A DNA stretch of 51,183 bases from Verrucomicrobiota bacterium (GTDB lineage Bacteria; Verrucomicrobiota; Verrucomicrobiia; Chthoniobacterales; Chthoniobacteraceae): the NCBI GenBank assembly GCA_026398235.1, contig JAPLTE010000039.1, positions 1-51,183 of the forward strand, read 5' to 3'. Position numbers and translations under genes: made by a program. Within the stretch, counting starts at the first letter, position 1, and each line of letters starts with the position of its first letter. The notes beneath the pieces were generated by a model. It ran no database searches and was not told the DNA's origin. It saw nothing but the letters and a program-made list of their open reading frames with translations. This document shows, one piece after another, positions 45,354 to 51,183 of the stretch.

Positions 45354-45986
45354 ATGAAATTCCTCATCACCGCAGGACCCACGCGCGAGCCGATTGATCC
45401 GGTCCGCTATATCAGCAACCGTTCGTCGGGCAAGATGGGCTACGCCATCGCGCAAGCCGCGCTGGATGCCGGCCACGAAGTTGTGCTCATCAGCGGGCCG
45501 GTTGCGTTGCCCGCTCCGGCGCGCGCTCAACTGGTGCGCGTCACGACCGCCGATGAAATGTATGATGCGGTGCATGCGAACCTCGGCGGAATCGACATCG
45601 CCGTGCTCTGCGCGGCGGTCGCGGATTTCAAACCCGCTGTGTTTGTTGCGCGCAAAATCAAAAAGAGCGCGGGCATCCCGATGATCGAATTGGTACCCAC
45701 ACGCGATATTCTCGCATCGCTCGGAGCGCTCCCTGAAAAAAAATTTCTTCTCGCTGGGTTTGCTGCGGAGACCGATGACCTCGAAAAAAACGCGCGCGAA
45801 AAACTCGAAAAGAAGCGGTGTGATGTAGTGGTCGCAAATGATGTGAGTGCTCCCGGCCTTGGATTTGAAAGCGACGAGAACGAGTTGACTATTTTCTTAC
45901 CCGACCAACCCGGTAGGGTATTGCCTCGCGGCAGCAAGAGTGACATCGCAAAAGTGCTCGTGAAAATACTTTGCGCGGCGCAATAA
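45354..45986 (+). CDS. coaB: Phosphopantothenate-cysteine ligase (separate CoaB)
   Basis: CoaB joins phosphopantothenate and cysteine using a nucleotide triphosphate. The 210-residue protein starts LITAGPTREPIDPVRYISNRSSGKMGYAIA, shown here in two parts, the CoaB signature. It also has AAVADFKP and LVGFAAETDD-like LAGFAAETDD with a CDVVVANDVS segment. It is a free-standing protein, not the C-terminal half of CoaBC. The pair of adjacent genes suggests a fission or an ancestral split state. Confidence 0.95.
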   Translation: MKFLITAGPTREPIDPVRYISNRSSGKMGYAIAQAALDAGHEVVLISGPVALPAPARAQLVRVTTADEMYDAVHANLGGIDIAVLCAAVADFKPAVFVARKIKKSAGIPMIELVPTRDILASLGALPEKKFLLAGFAAETDDLEKNAREKLEKKRCDVVVANDVSAPGLGFESDENELTIFLPDQPGRVLPRGSKSDIAKVLVKILCAAQ

Positions 45987-45991
45987 ATTTG

Positions 45992-46020
45992 TTGACTTGC
46001 CGCAGCAATATCGGTTACGC
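45992..46020 (+). promoter_or_regulatory. Possible promoter of the histone-like gene
   Basis: TTGACT (45992-45997) is a good -35 box, but no clear -10 box follows at 16-18 bases (the region reads TTACGC). The gap from coaB to the histone-like gene is 123 bases. A strong ribosome site, AAAGGGGGG, lies eight bases before the ATG at 46110. Confidence 0.28.
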
Positions 46021-46109
46021 AAGGGCCAGTTGCTGATGATCAATTCTCGGTCCATGCAAGAAAATAATTTCTCAACCCGCTCCTGCGGTTCGAAAGGGGG
46101 GAATCTCTA

Positions 46110-46313
46110 ATGGCGTCTAAAGTACCTGCAAAGAAAGCCGCTGCCAAAAAACCGGCAGCGAAGAAAGCTCCGGCTAAGAAAGCGGTAGCTAAAAAAGCTC
46201 CGGCTAAGAAAGTTGTAGCTAAGAAAGTGGTAGCGAAGAAAGCCGCGGCCAAACCGGCTGCGAAGAAAGTGGTAGCGAAGAAAGCTCCTGCTAAGAAAGC
46301 TGCAAAGAAATAA
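46110..46313 (+). CDS. Histone H1-like Lys/Ala/Pro-rich nucleoid protein
   Basis: The 67-residue protein is made of repeats of the type AKKA, AKKAPAKK and AKKVVAKK, with no acidic residue and about one third lysine. This resembles the C-terminal tail of histone H1 and chlamydial Hc proteins and should bind DNA or RNA non-specifically. The DNA is itself repetitive (units such as GCTAAGAAAGC). A strong ribosome site and an immediate terminator point to an independent, well-expressed gene. The function is inferred from composition. Confidence 0.85.
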   Translation: MASKVPAKKAAAKKPAAKKAPAKKAVAKKAPAKKVVAKKVVAKKAAAKPAAKKVVAKKAPAKKAAKK

Positions 46314-46330
46314 TTCTTTGTGACAAATGT

Positions 46331-46373
46331 GAAATGGGAGGAGGACGCAAGCCTTCCTCCCATTTCGTTTTTT
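46331..46373 (+). terminator. Rho-independent terminator of the histone-like gene
   Basis: GAAATGGGAGGA pairs with TCCTCCCATTTC to form a 12-bp stem around a short loop, followed by GTTTTTT. It lies 18 bases after the histone-like stop codon. The opposite strand ends the convergent gene at 46390 without a comparable poly-T run. Confidence 0.85.
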
Positions 46374-46389
46374 GGAGCCAAAGGCCTTT

Positions 46390-47064
46390 TTATGCAAGCG
46401 GGTCGCCAGCCTGCACCGTGGGAATGAGATGTAGAGGTTTGAGTGTTTCGGGATCTTTGTGGTACCGCTTGATGCCACTTTCGGCGAGGGCTGTCGCCGG
46501 GATATTGGAGACGAATTCCGCAAAACTGCGTTCGACCCCTTCGCGTTGGAGTACTTGTCCTTTTTTGGTGGCCCAGAATTCCTCCTGGATATTGGCAAGC
46601 GCGCGCACGGCTTCGTCGGGTCCGAGATTCTCGCGCCGCGCGAGCAGCCATACGAGTTCGGGATCTTCGGGCAGCGATACGGGGAAGGGGATGTAGGGGG
46701 CTTCGGCTTCCTCCTCCTCGGTGCCGGGGGCGACCACTTTGACCAGCGTGTTTACGATGTGGTCGGGCAGGGCAATTTCCACGGCCACGGCAGTCCCGTC
46801 TTCCTGCGGAGTGACGACGACATTCTCCGGGCCGAAATTCCCCGCGAGCTGACTTTGGAATTCGGCGACGGTGGCCGGTTCGGCATCGGGCAGCGATCCT
46901 TTCTCGCAGAATTTTTCAAACGAATCGAGGCTGTTGAAGAGGCGCACCTCCTTAAGGACTTGCTCGTAGATCGCGTTGGCCAGGTGGGGATCTTGAATGG
47001 TTTGAGGCAGGACACGTTGGAGGACAGCGAGAAAACGGGCTTCGTCTAATTTTTTGGATTTCAT
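46390..47064 (-). CDS. Hypothetical protein
   Basis: The 224-residue product from the ATG at 47064 is acidic and apparently cytoplasmic, with no signal peptide. It begins KSKKLDEARFLAVLQRVLPQ and contains a Glu-rich stretch APGTEEEEAEAPY near residue 117. Around residue 130 lies SLPEDPELVWLLARRENLG. I do not recognise a domain. It is convergent with the histone-like gene and divergent from the HAD gene. A longer frame to 47316 would overlap the HAD gene and is rejected. Confidence 0.75.
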   Translation of the reverse strand: MKSKKLDEARFLAVLQRVLPQTIQDPHLANAIYEQVLKEVRLFNSLDSFEKFCEKGSLPDAEPATVAEFQSQLAGNFGPENVVVTPQEDGTAVAVEIALPDHIVNTLVKVVAPGTEEEEAEAPYIPFPVSLPEDPELVWLLARRENLGPDEAVRALANIQEEFWATKKGQVLQREGVERSFAEFVSNIPATALAESGIKRYHKDPETLKPLHLIPTVQAGDPLA

Positions 47065-47185
47065 CGAATTTTTGGGCGGGCAGCTTATGTAATCTCTTTG
47101 AGCGGTTTCGGCAATGCCGGCGCGAGGAAAACAAAAGATTGTCTCGAATCGAAAAGATCGCAAACTTATCGACTTATCCACCGCC

Positions 47186-47797
47186 ATGATTCGCGCATTT
47201 GTCTTTGATATCGGAAACGTCCTAATCCCGTTTGACTTCAACCGGGCCATCCGGCGTATCGCCTCCCAATGCGCAACACCGTTTGAGCGACTGCCGCCTC
47301 GGGCAAAAGAGATCACCCAACGCTACGAGTCCGGCCAGATCGGGCGCGCGGAATTTCTCCAGCAGGCCATCGCCGCGCTGGAATATGAGGGAAGCGAAGC
47401 CGATTTCGTTGCCGCGTGGGAAAACATCTTCGAGGAAAACGTCGCGATGACCCGTCTCGTCGCCGGGCTTCATGGCCGCTATCCGCTTTACCTCCTCTCC
47501 AACACCAGCGACATCCATGCGGATTACTTCGAGGCCACCTACCCCGTTTTCGGATATTTTTCCGGCAGCGTCTATTCCCACCTCGTGGGCTGCATGAAAC
47601 CGGGGCGGCAGATTTTCGAAATTGCCCTCAGCCAATTCGGTCTCCAGCCCGACGAAACCGTCTATATCGACGACCTTGCGCCTAATGTGGCCACCGCCCG
47701 TGACCTTGGCTTTCACGCGCTCCATTACGACCACACCCAGCACGCCCGTCTCCTGGAACAACTCCGCGCGCTGGGGGTCGAGGGGGTTTCGGAATAA
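47186..47797 (+). CDS. HAD-superfamily phosphatase
   Basis: The 203-residue protein has HAD motifs: VFDIGNVLIPFD with nucleophile D8, LLSNTSDIH (motif II serine), the lysine in CMKPG, and YIDDLAPN (motif IV). The second acidic residue of motif I is glycine (DIGNV), as in the YihX-like group. This usually fits phosphosugar or nucleotide phosphatases, but the substrate is unknown. The start is the ATG at 47186. It lies 71 bases upstream of rfbB. Confidence 0.85.
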   Translation: MIRAFVFDIGNVLIPFDFNRAIRRIASQCATPFERLPPRAKEITQRYESGQIGRAEFLQQAIAALEYEGSEADFVAAWENIFEENVAMTRLVAGLHGRYPLYLLSNTSDIHADYFEATYPVFGYFSGSVYSHLVGCMKPGRQIFEIALSQFGLQPDETVYIDDLAPNVATARDLGFHALHYDHTQHARLLEQLRALGVEGVSE

Positions 47798-47868
47798 CGC
47801 CCCGACCCGTTTCTCGTGGAAATTCCCACTAGTTCTTCCCGGACAGGTTGCTATCATTCCACTTAAAT

Positions 47869-48846
47869 ATGCGACTGCTCATTACTGGAGGCTGTGGGTT
47901 TATCGGTTCGAATTTCATTCGCTACATTCTCGAACATTACGGCCCTGCCTATGTGACCAATGTGGATGCGCTCACCTACGCCGGGTCCATTACCAACGTG
48001 GCCGGTCTGGCTGAAAAATACGGGGAACGCTATGAGTTTCTCCACGCCGACATCGCCAATGCACAGCAGATCGAGGCCCTCATGCACAAGCACCAGTTCT
48101 TTGGCGTGATCAATTTTGCCGCCGAGAGCCATGTGGATCGCTCGATTGATTCGCCGCAGAATTTTGTTCACACCAATGTGATCGGCACCTCCGTCATGCT
48201 CGATTGCGCCCGGCGTCATGGAGTAAAGCGGTTCATTCAAATCTCCACCGACGAAGTCTACGGGTCCCTCGGGCCCGAGGGAAAATTCACCGAGACCACG
48301 CCGCTCGACCCGAGTTCCCCTTACTCTTCAAGCAAGGCCGGGGCCGATCTCCTCGCGTTGGCTTACCACAAGACCTACGGCATGGAGGTGATCGTCACCC
48401 GGTGCTCCAATAATTACGGGCCGTATCAGTTTCCCGAAAAATTAATCCCTTTGATGATCATCAAGGCGCTGAAGGATGAGCCGCTTCCGGTGTATGGCGA
48501 CGGCAAAAATGTCCGGGACTGGATTCACGTGGAAGACCATTGCCGCGCGATTTTTTCCGTCCTCCTGGAAGGCAAAGCGGGGGAGATCTATAATATTGGG
48601 GGCGACGGCGAGCTGGAAAACATTGAGGTCGTAAAAATGATCCTCGCCCACCTTGGTAAACCCGAGAGCCTCATCCGGTACGTCACGGACCGCCTCGGCC
48701 ACGACCGCCGCTACGCCATTGATTCCAGTAAAACCCAGAACGCCCTTCACTGGAAACCGCTCCATCGCCCCGAACAAGCCATTCGCGAGACCATCGATTG
48801 GTATGTGGCCCACCGTGCCTGGTGGGAACCGCTGCTCCACTGCTGA
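47869..48846 (+). CDS. rfbB: dTDP-glucose 4,6-dehydratase
   Basis: RfbB converts dTDP-glucose to the 4-keto-6-deoxy sugar on the way to dTDP-rhamnose. From the ATG at 47869 it has 325 residues. The NAD site is TGGCGFIGSN near residue 6, the catalytic Thr-Asp-Glu lies in ISTDEVYGSL, and YSSSKA carries the Tyr and Lys. An upstream start at 47848 is possible. RfbD follows two bases after its stop, but rfbA and rfbC are not present. Confidence 0.95.
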   Translation: MRLLITGGCGFIGSNFIRYILEHYGPAYVTNVDALTYAGSITNVAGLAEKYGERYEFLHADIANAQQIEALMHKHQFFGVINFAAESHVDRSIDSPQNFVHTNVIGTSVMLDCARRHGVKRFIQISTDEVYGSLGPEGKFTETTPLDPSSPYSSSKAGADLLALAYHKTYGMEVIVTRCSNNYGPYQFPEKLIPLMIIKALKDEPLPVYGDGKNVRDWIHVEDHCRAIFSVLLEGKAGEIYNIGGDGELENIEVVKMILAHLGKPESLIRYVTDRLGHDRRYAIDSSKTQNALHWKPLHRPEQAIRETIDWYVAHRAWWEPLLHC

Positions 48847-48848
48847 AT

Positions 48849-49715
48849 ATGTCCACCCTCGTCATCCTGGGCAGCGGCGGTCGTCTCGGCGCAGCGCTTG
48901 CGCGCGGTTACGCCGCCGAAACCCGCGTCATCGGCTTGAACCACAGCCAACTCGACCTGGCATCGCCCGAGGCGATTCGGTGCGCTTTGGGCGGACTCGA
49001 TTTCGACGCCCTCATCAACGCCGCCGCCCTCACGAACGTGGATTACTGCGAGACGCACGAAGAGGAGGCGTTTGCGGTGAACGCCCGAGCCGTCCGGGAG
49101 ATCGCAGAAATTTGCGCGCGCAAACGGGCCCGCTGTATCCATATCAGCACCGACTACGTTTTCGACGGCATGAAACGCGAACCGTATACCGAGAGCGATG
49201 CGGCGCGTCCGCTCAGCGTTTATGGAGCCTCCAAGCGGCAGGGCGAAATCGAGTTGCTCGACGCCTGCGCCGACCACCTTGCCGCGCGGGTTTCCTGGGT
49301 GTTCGGTCCCGATCGGCCCAGCTTCGTGGATCAAATCCTCAAGCGCGCTCTGGAAACCGATGAACTCCAGGCCATCGGCGATAAATGGTCCACCCCAACT
49401 TATACCCTGGACCTTGTCGACTGGTTGCGCCCGCTGTTGTGGGAAAAACCGGTGGGGGGCGTGCTGCATCTCACCCCATCGGGCGCATGCACCTGGCAGG
49501 AGTATGGGCAATACGCGCTCGATTGCGCGGCACAAGCCGGGCGTCCCCTCAAAGGCCGCACTGTGGCATTCCAGGCTTTGCGTGATCTGAAAGCGTTCGT
49601 AGCCGAGCGTCCGATTTATACCGTGCTCGATACGCAACGACTGACCACCGTCACCGGCATCGTCCCGCGCCCCTGGCAGGAAGCGGTCGCGGAATACGTG
49701 AGGACTATGCAATAA
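48849..49715 (+). CDS. rfbD: dTDP-4-dehydrorhamnose reductase
   Basis: RfbD makes dTDP-L-rhamnose, a common O-antigen sugar. The 288-residue protein has ILGSGGRLGAAL (NADPH site), NAAALTNVDYCE, HISTDYVFDG and SVYGASKRQGE with the Tyr/Lys pair. It starts at the ATG at 48849 and is convergent with the helicase at 49888. The epimerase RfbC and the thymidylyltransferase RfbA must be encoded elsewhere. Confidence 0.94.
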   Translation: MSTLVILGSGGRLGAALARGYAAETRVIGLNHSQLDLASPEAIRCALGGLDFDALINAAALTNVDYCETHEEEAFAVNARAVREIAEICARKRARCIHISTDYVFDGMKREPYTESDAARPLSVYGASKRQGEIELLDACADHLAARVSWVFGPDRPSFVDQILKRALETDELQAIGDKWSTPTYTLDLVDWLRPLLWEKPVGGVLHLTPSGACTWQEYGQYALDCAAQAGRPLKGRTVAFQALRDLKAFVAERPIYTVLDTQRLTTVTGIVPRPWQEAVAEYVRTMQ

Positions 49716-49737
49716 TACACAACGCGCAGGGGGCAAG

Positions 49738-49846
49738 GGTGGATCGGCCGCTCCGCGGGCGATTTTCCAATGCAGATCGAGCGGAGCGAGCCGATTTTGC
49801 TTGCGACGCCCACTCCCGGAATCGCGCGCGGAGCGCACGATCCACC
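49738..49846. repeat. Inverted-repeat element, copy 2 (MITE/REP-like)
   Basis: This 109-bp copy is the reverse complement of the element at 6585-6694 with about ten differences. Its terminal repeats match in 23 of 26 positions, beginning GGTGGATCGGCCGCTCCG. It lies between the convergent ends of rfbD and the helicase gene. No target-site duplication is evident. Confidence 0.85.
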
Positions 49847-49887
49847 CCGGGATCGCAAGCGGAGCGCGCCTCCCGGTATGCTGCGGG

Positions 49888-51096
49888 CTATCGTCTGCGG
49901 CTCGCGGGCGTTTTACGGCGGATCGGCTTGGGCGCTGCGCCGGGCACTTCCGAGGCGAAGAGGGCGCAATAAAGGTAATTGAACCCTTCCAGCTTCTGGC
50001 GGGCGATTTTCGTGCCGATGAAGTACTCGATTTTGACCACGTGTTCGAGATCCTCGCCGGTGAAAATAGTGAACGCATCCCCTACGGCCTGGGCGCGTCC
50101 GGTGCGTCCGATGCGGTGCACGTAATCCTCCGGGTGCTGCGGGACGTCGAAGTTGATGACGTGCGAAACGCCCGCCACGTCGATGCCGCGCGCGGCGATG
50201 TCGGTGGCCACCATTACTTCGTATTTGCCGGACTTGAACCCTTCCAGCGCGTCCATCCGTTCGTTCTGGGTGCGGTTGGAATGCAACGCAACCACGGAAT
50301 GTTTATTGGATTTGAGCTTCGCGGCGATCTGGTCTGCGCCGACCTTGGTGCGGCAGAAGATCAGCACGCTGGAGTAGTCGGTTTTGTCCAACAAAGCCAG
50401 CAGCAGATCGAATTTCTGATCGCGGGAAACGGGATACAGCGCATGGGTGATCGTCTCCGCTGGCGAATGGGTGCGGCCGATTTCAATAATGGCTGGATCG
50501 CGCACCACCCATTGCGTCAGCCCCTGGAGTTCGGGCGGGATGGTTGCGGAAAAGAACAGCGTCTGGCGGTTCTTGTTGCATTGCTCCACGATCCGGCGCA
50601 CTTGCGGCAGAAAACCCATGTCGAGCATCCGGTCCACCTCGTCGAGCACGAGAATTTCCACCCCGGAGAGATCCACGCTGCCTTGTTCGAGATGGTCCAA
50701 AAGCCGGCCCGGGGTGGCGACCAGCGAATCGACCCCCGCTTTGAGATCTTCGCGCTGTTTGCCGTAGCCGACGCCTCCATACATGAGGCCCACGGTCAAA
50801 TCCGAGAATCGGCTGAAATCGCGGAACGCCGTTTCCACCTGGGCGGCGAGTTCGCGGGTCGGCTCCAGAACCAGGCAACGCGGTTTGCCTCCCGGCTTGT
50901 GCTTGGCGAGTTTGGTGAGAATGGGGAGACCGAAGGCCGCTGTTTTGCCGGTGCCGGTTTGTGCGGATGCGATCAAATCGCGACCGGAAAGAACCACTGG
51001 AAAAGCGCGCAACTGGATAGGTGACGGATCGACGTATCCCATCGACTGCACCCCATGAATAATATCCTCGGAAAGCCCGAAGTCCAAAAATGACAT
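49888..51096 (-). CDS. DEAD-box family RNA helicase with DEVD motif (RhlE-like)
   Basis: The 402-residue protein unwinds RNA. The Q motif is PSPIQLRAFP, Walker A is AQTGTGKT, motif Ia EPTRELAAQV, motif II VLDEVD, motif III SATIP, and motif VI HRIGRTGR. The fourth residue pair is DEVD, not the usual DEAD. A short basic tail (KPIRRKTPASRRR) suits RNA binding. The nearest relatives are RhlE-type helicases. The region upstream (51097-51183) contains no gene. Confidence 0.92.
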   Translation of the reverse strand: MSFLDFGLSEDIIHGVQSMGYVDPSPIQLRAFPVVLSGRDLIASAQTGTGKTAAFGLPILTKLAKHKPGGKPRCLVLEPTRELAAQVETAFRDFSRFSDLTVGLMYGGVGYGKQREDLKAGVDSLVATPGRLLDHLEQGSVDLSGVEILVLDEVDRMLDMGFLPQVRRIVEQCNKNRQTLFFSATIPPELQGLTQWVVRDPAIIEIGRTHSPAETITHALYPVSRDQKFDLLLALLDKTDYSSVLIFCRTKVGADQIAAKLKSNKHSVVALHSNRTQNERMDALEGFKSGKYEVMVATDIAARGIDVAGVSHVINFDVPQHPEDYVHRIGRTGRAQAVGDAFTIFTGEDLEHVVKIEYFIGTKIARQKLEGFNYLYCALFASEVPGAAPKPIRRKTPASRRR

Positions 51097-51183
51097 CCCT
51101 TACCAATGGGGTAAATCCGGGGTTCTCACAAGGGGAATCAGGAAAAACAGCCATTCGGTTCAGTAAAAACCCGGTTTCTTTGG
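51097..51183. other. Non-coding end of the window
   Basis: These 87 bases lie upstream of the helicase gene and should include its promoter. A TTGTGAGAACCCCGG-type stretch is visible on the minus strand, but I see no pair of boxes that I would call. Confidence 0.4.

Noticed and set aside
46110-46320. CRISPR-like or tandem-repeat array
   Set aside because: The repeats are codon-level Lys/Ala repeats in an open reading frame with a ribosome site and terminator. There are no unique spacers.
1-51183. tRNA, rRNA, prophage or transposase genes
   Set aside because: I looked for tRNA-like cloverleaf ends, rRNA conserved segments and transposase motifs in the gaps and saw none. Short gaps limit what could be hidden.

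Overview
The window most likely comes from a Gram-negative bacterium of the PVC group, probably Verrucomicrobiota, as isolate or metagenome contig. This is an inference from several things together: an outer-membrane LPS assembly protein (LptD), a Lys/Ala/Pro-rich histone-H1-like protein, split coaC and coaB genes, a TMTC-like membrane protein with TPRs, and a GC-rich sequence with many ATGA stop/start overlaps and few strong Shine-Dalgarno sites. No rRNA, tRNA, phage, IS transposase or CRISPR array was seen.

Layout. Positions 1-4682 (minus strand) carry an envelope set: rodA, lptD and the start of ugd. Then come malQ (plus) and a fused RraB/SseB-type protein (minus). A gene for an HrpA-type helicase (7742-11486, minus) is broken by two frameshifting lesions. 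Positions 11664-16228 (plus) carry a PAS histidine kinase, a receiver protein, a 59-residue membrane protein, a TonB/ExbB/ExbD energy-transduction set and peptide deformylase.

The centre, 16296-34081, is a 17.8-kb cobalamin locus behind a cobalamin riboswitch. Its order is cobU-cobT-cobS-cobD/cobQ fusion-cbiB-cobO-cbiA-cbiC-cbiM-cbiN-cbiQ-cbiO-cbiD-cbiE-cbiL-cbiF-cbiG-cbiH-cbiJ/ThrH fusion-cbiX. All genes are on the plus strand and most overlap by one to ten bases. CbiX, CbiD, CbiG and CbiH indicate the anaerobic (early cobalt insertion) route, and CbiMNQO supplies cobalt. The locus lacks cbiT, a uroporphyrinogen methyltransferase and a recognisable alpha-ribazole phosphatase. It has three unusual features: cbiH appears to start on an AUU codon, CbiG lacks its middle domain, and CbiJ carries a ThrH-like HAD phosphatase/phosphotransferase domain.

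From 34173 onward lie rex and an OGG-type DNA glycosylase (plus), a TrpB2-type enzyme (minus), a small hypothetical protein and a secreted hydrolase (plus), then larB, a CBS/DRTGG-regulated family II pyrophosphatase and the TMTC-like protein (minus). Positions 43313-45986 are a housekeeping run: yicC, gmk, coaC, coaB. Then come the histone-H1-like gene with a clear terminator, a hypothetical protein, a HAD phosphatase, rfbB, rfbD and a DEVD-box RNA helicase.

Two copies of a 110-bp inverted-repeat element, in opposite orientation and about 43 kb apart, each sit between the 3' ends of convergent genes.
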